Below, piece by piece: positions 18,043 to 27,233 of a stretch of DNA of 64,000 nt; the stretch's first letter is position 1; every line of letters begins with the position of its first letter. This stretch comes from Legionella tucsonensis (lineage in GTDB: Bacteria; Pseudomonadota; Gammaproteobacteria; Legionellales; Legionellaceae), in assembly GCF_001468035.1 (NCBI RefSeq), contig NZ_LNZA01000001.1, positions 2,396,231-2,460,230 of the forward strand. Direction: 5' to 3'. The notes beneath the pieces were generated by a model that searched no databases, was not told the DNA's origin, and saw nothing but the letters and a program-made list of their open reading frames with translations. Position numbers and translations under genes: made by a program.

Positions 18043-18822
18043 ATGCGCCTTCAATTATTAAGCCTAAGCTTCTTGAGCTCTTTCTTATGCTCTACAACAT
18101 TATTAGCAGGTGAATCAGACATTCAAAAAATTTACCAAACTAATTTATATCCTGTAATTTCAATTTTAGGTGGATATGCCAATATGCATGTCCGAAATAT
18201 AGAAACCTATTACGGTGATGATGACAATATCTATCTATATAGAAACTCTGGTCATGATAATGACACGGGTGTTGGTGGTATTTTTTTGGGGCTCGAGTAT
18301 GTTTTTACTTCTTCCTTTTTAATGCAATTAGGCGTTGATTATGCCTACTTCGGTAGTACTAGAATTCAAGGAATACATAGCGTAGGTATAGAGCCAAGCA
18401 CATCAACCCAATACCAATATAAATACAAATTTCAACCGCAGCAGTTATTAGCAGCTACAAAATTATTAACAACGGTACAAGATTCCTTTCACCCTTATTT
18501 GTTCGCAGGTCTAGGTGTTTCTTTTAATCGAGCATACAACTATGATGCGTCGACGCATGAAACCTGCGATATAAATCTTACTCCACTTTTTAAAAATAAC
18601 TCTGATCAACGCTTAAGTTTCACCTTAGGGGCAGGGGTTGATGCTAATCTTAATCAGCATTTTCGATTTGGTCTTGGGTATCGCTTCAGTGATTTTGGAA
18701 CAATATCACTTGGTGAGGGAAATGTGAATTTTGATGGCTATACTGCTTCTGTACCATTTAGCTTAAGAGCTCATGATACATATGCGCACCAATTCATTGC
18801 TCAACTCTCTTACTTAATTTAA
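18043..18822 (+). CDS. Outer-membrane beta-barrel protein (OmpA/OmpW-like fold)
   Basis: 259 aa. Signal peptide 1-~23 ending L-L-A-G. The mature part alternates polar and aromatic/aliphatic residues in ~8 strands (GGIFLGLEYVF, HPYLFAGLGVSFNRAY, FRFGLGYRFSDFG) and ends with the typical C-terminal strand H-Q-F-I-A-Q-L-S-Y-L-I. This is a surface barrel of the kind common in Legionella; ligand unknown. AAGGA precedes the ATG. The propeller-like gene follows after 21 bp, so the two are probably co-transcribed. Confidence 0.85.
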   Translation: MRLQLLSLSFLSSFLCSTTLLAGESDIQKIYQTNLYPVISILGGYANMHVRNIETYYGDDDNIYLYRNSGHDNDTGVGGIFLGLEYVFTSSFLMQLGVDYAYFGSTRIQGIHSVGIEPSTSTQYQYKYKFQPQQLLAATKLLTTVQDSFHPYLFAGLGVSFNRAYNYDASTHETCDINLTPLFKNNSDQRLSFTLGAGVDANLNQHFRFGLGYRFSDFGTISLGEGNVNFDGYTASVPFSLRAHDTYAHQFIAQLSYLI

Positions 18823-18843
18823 GAGTCGTCAAAGGACATTATT

Positions 18844-20742
18844 ATGGATAATAAATTTAATTTACCCTTAGCCAAGGTCATTTGTGCTGCCATATCTTTA
18901 TTCACTAGCAGTTATACTTTTGCTGCTGGTAATTTCACTATTAGTCCAACTCACGGAACTATGATTCCAACTACTGTGCCTGCAGGATCTATGGTTTCTG
19001 CTTATTATACCATTACTAATAATACCAGTTCAGCCCGAGTAGGCTATACATTAAGAGGACTGCCCAATACTGTTCGGCAAAATTTAGGAAGTAACTTTTG
19101 CTCTAATCCAATTAATTTAGCTGCGCATGCAAGTTGTGTTTTAAGATTAGATATCTTTGGTCAAGCTCAAAGTGGATTTGCCCTCTGCAAAGGTAGTAGC
19201 TGTACGACTGCTTGTGTTCCTTTAAATGTAGTTGTAGTTACACCGCCGCCACCACCTCCACCACCACCACCACCTCCTCCACCACCACCCCCTCCTCCTG
19301 TATTGCCTTTGATTGCAGCTGGGTATTATCGCTTTACTGATGTGGAATCTGCTTTTCCGCTTTTAGCCGCGAGTATTGATGGGTTAAATTGGTTTTACCG
19401 TATTACAAGCCAATTCCCTACGCCTCCAATAGATTCAATAAATCAATTTACACGATTGACCAGTGCAAGTTGTAACCTCAATACATGTATTGCTGGAGGG
19501 TTCTATTTTTCTGATGTCACAAGTTTTCCTTTATTGGCTCTAAGTACTGATAAAGGTGTCACTTGGTCCTATAAGATAACAAGTTCTTCTCCTGCCTTAC
19601 CCGCAGGGACTCTCTCAGGAAGTTTTGCAGATGTAAGCTGCAACAATAGCGTGTGTATTGCTGGTGGAAGATACTCGAGTACTGCAGAGTATCCTCTTCT
19701 AGCAACAAGTCTTGATAATGGGGCAACATGGCAATATACGCTTTCAGAGAATACTCCTAGCCTACCGAGTGACTTTAGTAATGGTCAGTTTAGTAGTGTT
19801 AGTTGCAGCGAGGGTACAACCAATAATGTTTGCATAGCAGCTGGAAGTTATACTAACTCTGTATTTATAAGATTTCCTTTAATAGCAACAAGCATAAACC
19901 GTGGGCAGACTTGGACTTATACAGTTTCGAGCAGCACCCCAACTTTACCTGAAAACACGGATGAAGCATTCTTTAATAGTGTGAGCTGTTATGGAACAAC
20001 GTGCATTGCAGCAGGGCAACACTTTAATGGTGTAGAAGGTGTAGGATACCCATTACTTGCTTCAAGTACAAATGGAGGTTTAACCTGGACTTATAGAGTT
20101 TTTAATGGTACGCCCACCTTACCAAGTGATTTTACTAGTAACGGTATATTTACAGACACCAGCTGCAGTGCAACTACTTGTGTGGCGTCGGGGCGATATA
20201 TCAATACGGGAGGCAATTTTATACCTTTATTGGCTTCAAGTACAAACAATGGCGTGACTTGGTCCTTTCGAATTTCCAGTAGTTCGCCAGCTTTACCTGC
20301 TGATTTCGCAGCAGGATCACTTTCATCGGTAACCTGCTTGTCTAATAATTGTATTGCAGCAGGTAATTATACCGATATTGGCGCTGCTTTTTTACCTGAT
20401 CACTTTTATCCTTTATTAGCAGCAAGTAGCGATAATGGGGTTACCTGGACCTACAGAATTACTAGCAGTACACCTGGCTTGCCCGCAGGATATATAGATG
20501 CTGCTTCTTTAAATAGCGTAAGTTGTAATGAGCAAAATTGTATTGCTGCTGGTAATTATGGGAGTCTTGACGAACCAATATATCCTTTGGTAGCTGTAAG
20601 TAAAAATAGGGGAACTACCTGGACTTATGTCATTAATAGAGACTCCCCTACACTTCCTGGTGATTTTATCTCAGGTGGATTCGAAGCATCTGCAGCAGCA
20701 AAAATATCACCAATTATCCGTTCTTTATTAAGAAGTAGGTGA
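18844..20742 (+). CDS. Secreted protein with Ig-like domain, 19-proline linker and eight propeller-type repeats
   Basis: 632 aa. Signal peptide 1-~28, then an Ig-like domain (~29-130) with S-C-V-L-R-L-D, then 19 consecutive prolines (bases 19243-19299). The rest is eight repeats of ~56-66 residues with the pattern A-G-x-Y...P-L-L-A-x-S-x-x-x-G-x-T-W-x-Y-x-I...P-x-L-P...S-V-S-C-x-x-x-x-C-I-A. The S-x-D-x-G-x-T-W core is an Asp-box (BNR) motif, so a beta-propeller is likely. Each repeat except the last carries the Cys pair, probably a disulfide. No anchor motif was seen. AAGGA precedes the ATG. Confidence 0.85.
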   Translation: MDNKFNLPLAKVICAAISLFTSSYTFAAGNFTISPTHGTMIPTTVPAGSMVSAYYTITNNTSSARVGYTLRGLPNTVRQNLGSNFCSNPINLAAHASCVLRLDIFGQAQSGFALCKGSSCTTACVPLNVVVVTPPPPPPPPPPPPPPPPPPPVLPLIAAGYYRFTDVESAFPLLAASIDGLNWFYRITSQFPTPPIDSINQFTRLTSASCNLNTCIAGGFYFSDVTSFPLLALSTDKGVTWSYKITSSSPALPAGTLSGSFADVSCNNSVCIAGGRYSSTAEYPLLATSLDNGATWQYTLSENTPSLPSDFSNGQFSSVSCSEGTTNNVCIAAGSYTNSVFIRFPLIATSINRGQTWTYTVSSSTPTLPENTDEAFFNSVSCYGTTCIAAGQHFNGVEGVGYPLLASSTNGGLTWTYRVFNGTPTLPSDFTSNGIFTDTSCSATTCVASGRYINTGGNFIPLLASSTNNGVTWSFRISSSSPALPADFAAGSLSSVTCLSNNCIAAGNYTDIGAAFLPDHFYPLLAASSDNGVTWTYRITSSTPGLPAGYIDAASLNSVSCNEQNCIAAGNYGSLDEPIYPLVAVSKNRGTTWTYVINRDSPTLPGDFISGGFEASAAAKISPIIRSLLRSR

Positions 20743-20762
20743 GTTCTCAATTAAAAACTCTG

Positions 20763-20809
20763 ACCACTCTTTTAACTCAAGCAACCCTAAGTTAAAAGAG
20801 TGGTTTTTT
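20763..20809 (+). terminator. Rho-independent terminator
   Basis: A perfect 15-bp stem, ACCACTCTTTTAACT pairing with AGTTAAAAGAGTGGT, with a 12-nt loop and a T-run at the end. It lies about 20 bp after the propeller-like gene and closes the two-gene unit. Confidence 0.9.
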
Positions 20810-21235
20810 AATTGATCAGAAACATATAGTCAGTAGTCAGGCAAGAGGGTATCGATGCACTAAAAAAACACTGTTAATAATAACTCCAGACAAGTAAAGC
20901 ATTTTTTTATACCGAGAAATTGCACCCATAATTGCGAACATTCACAGAGTTGAGTAAGCGTAGAACAGTGGTTCATACTTCATCAAAGTAATAGAACGAA
21001 ATATGAAAATCATCGGTTACTTAAATTTTTATTTAAATTTAAGTAAATCCTCTCATGCTCAGGAGTTTTGTGCTCTCATACAAAATCTACCAGAAATTCA
21101 TGTGATAGTGATTTCATCTAATGCAAGAGGATAATACATAATAAATTATTAAAAGATTTAATCTGATTTTTGGTTGAATAGGGCAGCAGTTCTCCATAAT
21201 ATGGTTTATATCATTTACGAAAACAAGGATGTAAA
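20810..21235. other. Intergenic region without a recognised gene
   Basis: About 425 bp. It holds one short plus-strand open frame (21003-21134, 43 codons) without a ribosome site and without recognisable similarity, considered and not called. The promoter of the 21236 gene must lie at the right end, where AAGGATG precedes the ATG. Confidence 0.5.
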
Positions 21236-21634
21236 ATGAACACTTCCCTTTTTCTTGCCAAAGCAATGGGATTATATTTTATGATTATCAGTATTTCTGT
21301 TTTGATTAACAAAAATAGAATGCCTTCTGTTATTTCTGAGTTAATGAAAAACCCAGCGATGCAGTTCTTGATGGGACTTAACCTATTGATTGTTGGCCTT
21401 CTTTTAATCTTAACTCATAATATTTGGGCTTTTTCATGGCAGGTAATCATAACGACTGTTTCGTGGGCTGTTTTTATTAAGGGTATATTGAATGTTGCTT
21501 TTCCTAACCTGGCAAAGTACTTGACCAAGCCATTCCTACAAAGACAATCGATAACCTACTTCGCCATTTTAATTAATTTCTTGCTGGGACTTTATCTTTG
21601 CTATTACGGATTTTTAGCTAATATTAGTTCCTAG
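21236..21634 (+). CDS. Small integral membrane protein, unknown function
   Basis: 132 aa with four clear hydrophobic helices (~7-22, 44-62, 66-86, 106-128) and short polar loops, i.e. a four-helix inner-membrane protein. I recognise no family. AAGGATG lies just upstream of the ATG. It stands alone between the terminator at 20763-20809 and the convergent Rieske gene. Confidence 0.75.
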   Translation: MNTSLFLAKAMGLYFMIISISVLINKNRMPSVISELMKNPAMQFLMGLNLLIVGLLLILTHNIWAFSWQVIITTVSWAVFIKGILNVAFPNLAKYLTKPFLQRQSITYFAILINFLLGLYLCYYGFLANISS

Positions 21635-21844
21635 TCATATTGTAGATTTTTGCTGGTAGCACCACAGTTTTTATTAACGATTTATCTCGATAAAGTTTGA
21701 CACAAAATTTGTTTATCTTTATGTCGAGGAAGAATCAATTCTTACGGATTTAAATGGATTGACTTTGTATGTATTTTTTAATTCTGTAGGTTCGATGTTT
21801 GTTACTTAATGGCGGTGTCCCCTAATATATCACTATTATTTAAT

Positions 21845-22933
21845 CTATTTATCATTAAGAAACTCACAAAGTAGTCGTTGAAAATGATGGATTCCCTGTT
21901 CTTTTGTGGGAGAAAAACGGCCTGCCTCATAAAAACGAGAACGAACTCCCCGCTGAACTGACTCCACAACTTCTTCATCTTCACGTTCCACTTTATCTAA
22001 GTCACCTCCTGCTCCTTTGCCTAACTTGGTTTCATCAAGTACATAAGTTAAAAATGAAACTTTTGTTAATGCAGGTCCTAATGGTTTCACTACATTGACA
22101 GAACAACCCCACGGATAAAAATTAAGCATTGTGTTTGGAAAAATCCAATAATAATAAGCCGCCACTTGTTTTCCATAATCAGGCGAGTCTTTAGGCAAAA
22201 CAAAGCTCTCTTCACCATGACTGGCTAAAGCCAATTGCAAATTACAATAACGATAAAGCTCTGTAGTATAGGTGGTGCAATCGATCACTTTTCTTAATGA
22301 ATGATGGACAAAAGGGATATGCAATGCTTCAAGATAATTTTCGCAATACAATGCCCAATGCGCTTTAACTAAATAGTCGCGTGAGCGATTCATATCGAGA
22401 CGCATTTTTTCCATTGGCAACCAGAAAAGGCGTTCTTTAATATCAGCAAACACGTCCTTAAAAGGCACTTGCGGCGCTAATGAAGCGAAAAGAAATGACT
22501 CAAGACAATCAAATGGAATTTGCGGTAAATTATCTTTTGCAGTTGGGAAATTACAGGTCTTTTCAAATTCGGGCATATGCAGGAATTCGCCGCAAAGATT
22601 AAATCGACGTCCATGGTAGGAGCACTTAATTTTCTCAGAAGAACACGGTACCTCAATCAAAATATTACCCCTATGGGTGCATACATTACTGAGACAACGA
22701 AAGTGGTTTTGCTCATCACACACAAATAATAAAGGTTCATCCAACAATCCTGGCAATAACGTAAAAGGTACTAATTGCCCATTCAACCGCAAGCATTCTG
22801 TACTGCAACAAAACTGCCAAGTCCTGGCAAATATTTTTTCTTTTGCTTGTTCAAAACACTCCGAAGACGTATAAAAATGTGCAGGTAAAGTGGAGGCTTT
22901 TGCTATATCGGGATCTACATAGAACTTATTCAT
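21845..22933 (-). CDS. Rieske-type aromatic-ring-hydroxylating / methylamine monooxygenase alpha subunit
   Basis: 362 aa. Rieske [2Fe-2S] ligands C85-x-H87 (V-C-T-H-R-G) and C104-x-x-H107 (K-C-S-Y-H-G-R-R-F). The catalytic domain has the mononuclear-iron motif E-N-Y-L-E-A-L-H205-x-x-x-x-H210. The C-terminal E-S-V-Q-R-G-V-R-S resembles choline/carnitine and glycine-betaine oxygenases, so an alkylamine substrate is possible; no reductase gene is adjacent. The open frame reaches 23071, but the ATG at 22933 has AAGGAAG 7 nt upstream and matches family starts. Confidence 0.88.
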   Translation of the reverse strand: MNKFYVDPDIAKASTLPAHFYTSSECFEQAKEKIFARTWQFCCSTECLRLNGQLVPFTLLPGLLDEPLLFVCDEQNHFRCLSNVCTHRGNILIEVPCSSEKIKCSYHGRRFNLCGEFLHMPEFEKTCNFPTAKDNLPQIPFDCLESFLFASLAPQVPFKDVFADIKERLFWLPMEKMRLDMNRSRDYLVKAHWALYCENYLEALHIPFVHHSLRKVIDCTTYTTELYRYCNLQLALASHGEESFVLPKDSPDYGKQVAAYYYWIFPNTMLNFYPWGCSVNVVKPLGPALTKVSFLTYVLDETKLGKGAGGDLDKVEREDEEVVESVQRGVRSRFYEAGRFSPTKEQGIHHFQRLLCEFLNDK

Positions 22934-23115
22934 GCCCAACTTCCTTTTAAATATTCCTGCCTTACTTATTGGACAGGACAACTTTGGCAATATTAAATCA
23001 CCAATCCTTCGTGTTATCCATATATCTTTGGATATGCATGAGCAAACACTACTGACAGAAACTGTCAGCATGATCTTTTAAACTCAAATCTCCGTTAAAT
23101 TAAAAGGAGTTCTTT

Positions 23116-23511
23116 ATGCATCTTGATCCCAATTTAATCATTTTTTATGTCGATGCTCCTCTGATTAGTGCATCGTTTTATGAGCAACTACTCAAGAGTC
23201 AACCTATTGAATCATCACCTACTTTTGTCATGTTTTTATTAAAATCAGGTATGCGTCTTGGTCTATGGTCAAAGCACTCTGTTGAACCCCATGCAACAGC
23301 ACTTGGTGGTGGAGGAGAGCTTTCATTACAAGTGCAAGATGCTCATGTGATTGACGAACTTTATACGCTCTGGCAACAACAGGGGATCCAGATTGCTCAA
23401 CCCCCGACGATGATGGATTTTGGCTATACCTTTGTAGCACTTGATCCAGATCATCATCGTCTTCGTATTTTTTCATTGAATCCAGAGAAAAGTGTCTCAA
23501 TCCAACCTTAG
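23116..23511 (+). CDS. VOC (glyoxalase/bleomycin-resistance) family protein
   Basis: 131 aa, one pair of beta-alpha-beta-beta-beta modules. The second module ends D-F-G-Y-T-F-V-A-L-D-P-D-H-H-R-L-R-I-F, the usual metal-ligand-bearing strand. Its function is unknown. Divergent from the Rieske gene with about 180 bp between the starts. AAGGAG lies upstream of the ATG. Confidence 0.88.
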   Translation: MHLDPNLIIFYVDAPLISASFYEQLLKSQPIESSPTFVMFLLKSGMRLGLWSKHSVEPHATALGGGGELSLQVQDAHVIDELYTLWQQQGIQIAQPPTMMDFGYTFVALDPDHHRLRIFSLNPEKSVSIQP

Positions 23512-23775
23512 AACAATTTGCTTTTTCACTGCCATTAAGTCAAAGGATTTTTTACTTACCTTTCACGTCCTGCGATGTGTCGCGGGATCCAGTGGCGGTG
23601 GCAGGCAATCTTCAACAATTTTTTCATCCTACTACCGCTCTTTATGTCTGAGAGACGGTCACAAAATGTGACCGCCATGTTTTGAAAAGAAAGGTCAAGG
23701 AAATAGTGTATGAATTGCGAGATTAAGTTATTATCAATAAAAAGGAATGATTTCTAATTAAAACGGAGCATCATA

Positions 23776-24516
23776 ATGCAGCATCTAATAAAATTTTTGA
23801 CTTTAATATTGGGTTTTACCTGCGCATTTACTAGCCTTGCAAACACACCTGTTACAGAGATTCCAATTTTAGGCAAAACATTAACTCAAGCAAAGCAACA
23901 GAAAATTACCCCAAAACAAGCGCTACAACGTTTGAAAGAGGGAAACCAACGTTTTTTAACCCATACTCAAATAACTAGAGATTATTTAAAGCAATCATAT
24001 CAATCTGCTTATGGGCAATATCCATTTGCAGTAGTCCTCAATTGTATGGATTCACGTAGTGTTCCTGAATTCTTTTTTGATCAAGGTTTAGCTGATTTAT
24101 TTACCTTACGTGTGGCCGGAAACGTGCTCAATGAAGATATTTTGGGTAGTATGGAGTATGCGACTAAAGTAGTTGGGTCTCGTCTTATTGTAGTCTTGGC
24201 GCATACTTCATGCGGTGCTGTAGCAGGTGCGTGTGGAGATGTCCAACTTGGACATTTAACTGAGATTTTAGACAAAATTAAACCCGTAGTACAAATAAGC
24301 ATGCAAGAACAAGGAACAAAAAATTGTACTGATCCTAAATTAATTGATGCTATCGCTAAAGCCAATGCATTAAGAGTTGTCAGAGAGATGCAAGAAAGAA
24401 GTCCTATACTTAAAGATTTAATTAGTAAAAAACAAGTAGGGATTGTGGCAGGCCTACATGATATCAAGACCGGTAAAGTAGAATTTTTTGAAGACAAACG
24501 TTCAGTTCCTAATTAA
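23776..24516 (+). CDS. Periplasmic beta-class carbonic anhydrase
   Basis: 246 aa with a signal peptide (1-~22, ending S-L-A-N), so it should act in the periplasm, where it interconverts CO2 and bicarbonate. Zinc ligands C90, H143 and C146 (N-C-M-D-S-R; H-T-S-C-G-A-V) and the D92-R94 dyad are intact. The 264-bp gap before it holds a small inverted repeat (GGTCACA/TGTGACC near 23656-23672) of unknown meaning. CGGAG precedes the ATG. Confidence 0.92.
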   Translation: MQHLIKFLTLILGFTCAFTSLANTPVTEIPILGKTLTQAKQQKITPKQALQRLKEGNQRFLTHTQITRDYLKQSYQSAYGQYPFAVVLNCMDSRSVPEFFFDQGLADLFTLRVAGNVLNEDILGSMEYATKVVGSRLIVVLAHTSCGAVAGACGDVQLGHLTEILDKIKPVVQISMQEQGTKNCTDPKLIDAIAKANALRVVREMQERSPILKDLISKKQVGIVAGLHDIKTGKVEFFEDKRSVPN

Positions 24517-24753
24517 ATGCAAAGCCTGGTACAGCATAGCGAAACCAGAGAACTCTGCGCCCCATATATGCCCGGGTTTGCTGTACCCGCCCGGCTTATA
24601 CATATCGCTTAATCGAGAAATTTGCTTTAATGTATCCATTAAAATATTTTCTACCATAGTGAAAGAAATTTCTGAACGAAATACTTTGTCTGCAACATAA
24701 GGGCCAATAGAGCTTCTTGCATGTGTAAAGATGAAATGAAAAAGACAGTGATT
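24502..24753 (-). pseudogene. Probable remnant of an unidentified gene (3' part only)
   Basis: 84 uninterrupted codons on the minus strand read like a real protein C-terminus (S-S-I-G-P-Y-V-A-D-K-V-F, then M-Y-K-P-G-G-Y-S-K-P-G and G-A-E-F-S-G-F-A-M-L-Y-Q-A-L). A stop at 24754-24756 closes the frame upstream with no start codon or ribosome site, so the 5' part is missing. The last codons overlap the end of the carbonic anhydrase gene. I do not recognise the parent family. Confidence 0.35.
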
Positions 24754-24765
24754 TTACTCCCGAAC

Positions 24766-26055
24766 TCATAATGAAGCTTCCGTTTCCACATAGAGCTTTT
24801 TAATAGTCAATACCGCGATAAAACAAAGAATTGCACTCAGGGTTATATAAAAGCTCGGAGCAAGATTGTTGTTTAATACTCCAATTAAATAAGTAGCAAT
24901 AAACGGAGTTAAACCTCCGAAAAAAGCAAATGCGAGATTATAGGAAATTGCAATTCCAGTGTAACGAATAGAAACTGGGAATAGCTCAACCAGTAAGCTG
25001 GGATAAACCATGATGGCACTGCTCAAAATAGCAAAAATAAATAAGGCAGCAATAAGTGATAAAGTTGTTTGTCTGGATAATGTAATAAATAAAATATAAC
25101 TTAATAAAATAAAACCAACTGCTCCAATTAAAAGAACCAACTTACGACCTACACGATCAGCACACCAGCAAAAAAATATAAGTAACAAGGAATAAAAACC
25201 CAAGTTAATCGTATTAAATAAGGTCGCTTGTTGTTTCGGATAAGCGAGGATCGTTGAAAGGTACGTAGGCATATATAAGAATAATAAATTAATCATTACC
25301 GATCCCAAGCACGTTAAACCAATACCTTGTAAAATCTTTCGCCAATATAAAGTCATTGCTTCAACAAAAGGCATTCGCGTATTTTCTGTTGAATTCTTAA
25401 ATGCAAGGAATAAGGGGCTTTCAGCCAACTGTTTACGAATGTAGAAACTGAATATCCCAAGTAAACCACCAAGTATAAATGGAATACGCCAACCGAAACT
25501 CAATAATTGTTCGTTTGAAAGTTGATTCGTTAGAATTAAACTAATCATTGCACCCAGAAAAATACCTAAATTGAGACAAGAAAAAATAACACCGCAAGCA
25601 AGTGCCCTGGAACGAGGATTTACGTGTTCGCAAGTAAAGGTTAATGCTCCTGGAATTTCACCACCAATCGATAACCCTTGCAATAACCGTAAAAAAATCA
25701 AAAGGATACTCGAAAAAATCCCTATGTGTTGATACGTTGGTAAAACTCCAATAAGAGCTGTTGGAACCGCCATTAGGATGACCGAAAAAATAAACGTTTT
25801 TTTACGACCGTATTTATCTCCAAAATGACTAAAAGCGACACCTCCTAATGGACGAACCAAATAGCCAATGGCAAAAACGGCATATACACTCATTAACGAA
25901 GCCAATTTGTCGGTTTCTGGAAAAAAAATCTGACTGATTATCGGTGCGAAAATAACGTAAATTACAAAATCATAAAACTCCAATGCACCGCCCAAAGAAG
26001 CAAGAAAAATAATTTTCCGCTCGCTGGGCTTTAATTTCAACTCATTCACCTGCAC
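24766..26055 (-). CDS. MFS transporter, metabolite:H+ symporter (ProP-like) family
   Basis: 429 aa, 12 predicted membrane helices. The MHS-type MFS motifs are clear: G-G-A-L-E-F-Y-D-F in helix 1, the loop 2-3 motif F-S-H-F-G-D-K-Y-G-R-K-K-T, and R-L-L-Q-G-L-S-I-G-G-E in helix 4. Members import organic acids or osmolytes; the substrate is not predictable. The frame opens at a GTG (26055) close behind an AAGGA site; a second GTG two codons later has better spacing. Divergent from the phyH-like gene. Confidence 0.88.
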   Translation of the reverse strand: MQVNELKLKPSERKIIFLASLGGALEFYDFVIYVIFAPIISQIFFPETDKLASLMSVYAVFAIGYLVRPLGGVAFSHFGDKYGRKKTFIFSVILMAVPTALIGVLPTYQHIGIFSSILLIFLRLLQGLSIGGEIPGALTFTCEHVNPRSRALACGVIFSCLNLGIFLGAMISLILTNQLSNEQLLSFGWRIPFILGGLLGIFSFYIRKQLAESPLFLAFKNSTENTRMPFVEAMTLYWRKILQGIGLTCLGSVMINLLFLYMPTYLSTILAYPKQQATLFNTINLGFYSLLLIFFCWCADRVGRKLVLLIGAVGFILLSYILFITLSRQTTLSLIAALFIFAILSSAIMVYPSLLVELFPVSIRYTGIAISYNLAFAFFGGLTPFIATYLIGVLNNNLAPSFYITLSAILCFIAVLTIKKLYVETEASL

Positions 26056-26105
26056 AATCCTTTTTCGTGGTAAAGCAGTAAAATAGCATAACTTTTAGTT
26101 GCCCT

Positions 26106-26126
26106 CATGATTTTTTTAAAATCATG
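26106..26126. promoter_or_regulatory. Palindrome in a divergent promoter region
   Basis: CATGATTTT and AAAATCATG, perfect 9-bp arms around 3 T, between the divergently read MFS (26055) and PhyH-like (26220) genes. The position suits an operator rather than a terminator. No regulator is adjacent. Confidence 0.35.
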
Positions 26127-26219
26127 CATTACCGCTATTTTATTTCCATGCTTTAAGAAATGGCTCTTTATCTTGAGTTTTAGTAACATCAATGAAAACG
26201 ACTCATTTTTTCATCAAAA

Positions 26220-27068
26220 ATGGAAAACCATTCTATTTCAGAACAAATTATTCAGCGTGTTGAGGTAGCTGTTACGCGAGCTCAAATTGATGCTTATAAA
26301 AAAGATGGCGCTGTTTGTATTCGTCAAATTCTAAATCCTATGGAAATAAAGCTACTTCGAGCCGGCATTGAGCTCAACCTGAAATTCCCCAGTCCCAGAG
26401 TTAAAATTGCAAGTAAAAATGATGATCCGGGGCGATTCATTGAAGATTTTTGTACTTGGAAAACGAACCCTCATTATCAACAATTTATTTTTGAATCACC
26501 AGTTAGTCTCATTGCCGGAAAACTCATGGAGAGTAAAAAAACAAGACTTTTTCATGATCATCTTCTGGTTAAAGAGCCAGGCACGCGGCAACGAACTCCA
26601 TGGCACCAAGATCAACCCTATTACAATATTGAAGGAATACAAAATTGCAGTTTATGGATACCAGTTGATCCAGTACCTTATGCATCCACTTTGGAATTTA
26701 TCGCAGGCTCTCATTTAGGACCATGGCTCATGCCTCGTTCCTTTATGGATAACCAAGCAAAATGGTTTCCAAAAGGAAGCCTCGCTGATCTTCCCGATAT
26801 TGACTCAAAACGTGAAAATTACCCCATTATTGGTTGGGAAATAACTCCTGGTGACGTAGTTTGCTTTCATATGCTCACGCTTCACTCTGCTAGTGGAGTG
26901 AGTTGCAATCAACGGCGAAGAGTATTTTCTGTGCGTTTTCTTGGCGACGATATCACTCATGCACCACGAAAATGGGTAACCTCACCCGATTTCCCAGAAT
27001 TAAGTGAACAGCTTCCGGCAGGAGCACCAATGGATCATCCTTTATTTCCTGTAATTTGGGAACATTAA
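26220..27068 (+). CDS. Phytanoyl-CoA dioxygenase (PhyH) family Fe(II)/2-oxoglutarate oxygenase
   Basis: 282 aa. Iron ligands: H129-x-D131 (P-W-H-Q-D-Q-P-Y-Y) and distal H222 (T-L-H-S-A-S-G), followed by R-R-x-F-S-V-R-F-L-G-D-D, which supplies the 2-oxoglutarate-binding Arg. Bacterial members hydroxylate diverse small molecules; the substrate is unknown. No Shine-Dalgarno precedes the ATG. Its end is followed by the MITE-like element at 27090-27233. Confidence 0.88.
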   Translation: MENHSISEQIIQRVEVAVTRAQIDAYKKDGAVCIRQILNPMEIKLLRAGIELNLKFPSPRVKIASKNDDPGRFIEDFCTWKTNPHYQQFIFESPVSLIAGKLMESKKTRLFHDHLLVKEPGTRQRTPWHQDQPYYNIEGIQNCSLWIPVDPVPYASTLEFIAGSHLGPWLMPRSFMDNQAKWFPKGSLADLPDIDSKRENYPIIGWEITPGDVVCFHMLTLHSASGVSCNQRRRVFSVRFLGDDITHAPRKWVTSPDFPELSEQLPAGAPMDHPLFPVIWEH

Positions 27069-27089
27069 ACTGAGATTGATTAAGGGCTA

Positions 27090-27233
27090 CCTAGGTCTGT
27101 TTCCATTTCGCTAGCTTGAGCCAAAAAGACTTGTTTTTCGAGAATCGAAGCAACATACATGCAGTATGTGAACATAGGATCACAGAAAAATCAGGGCAGT
27201 TTGGCCAAGATAGTAAAAATGGAACAGGCCTAG
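27090..27233. repeat. MITE-like hairpin element with terminal inverted repeats
   Basis: About 144 bp forming one long imperfect palindrome. Left end CTAGGTCTGTTTCCATTT (27091-27108) pairs with the complement of the right end AAATGGAACAGGCCTAG (27217-27233), with one mismatch and one gap. Pairing continues inward (GCTTGAGCCAAA against the complement of TTTGGCCAAG), and the centre is ACATAC/GTATGT. No coding capacity. The right end provides the stop codon of umuD. I recall similar intergenic elements in Legionella genomes; not verified here. Confidence 0.65.

Noticed and set aside
19243-19299. CCN trinucleotide run considered as a simple repeat of independent interest or a CRISPR-like feature
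   Set aside because: It is the in-frame poly-proline linker of a gene. No direct repeats with spacers were seen anywhere in the window, so no CRISPR array is called.
21003-21134. 43-codon plus-strand open frame starting MKIIGYLNF
   Set aside because: No ribosome site and no similarity I recognise. The start only superficially resembles a serine recombinase (MKIIGYLRVS).
23560-23672. Possible insertion-sequence scar between the VOC and carbonic anhydrase genes (higher GC, GGTCACA/TGTGACC)
   Set aside because: No transposase fragment or matching ends could be found; too little to support a mobile element.
24526-24552. Degenerate word resembling AGCCTGG...GCGAAACC, also near 28805 and 55329
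   Set aside because: The three copies agree only partly. It may be a decayed intergenic repeat family, but I cannot support it by reading alone.
24488-24700. 70-codon plus-strand open frame overlapping the end of the carbonic anhydrase gene
   Set aside because: Composition is not protein-like; the opposite strand reads much more like a real protein remnant.
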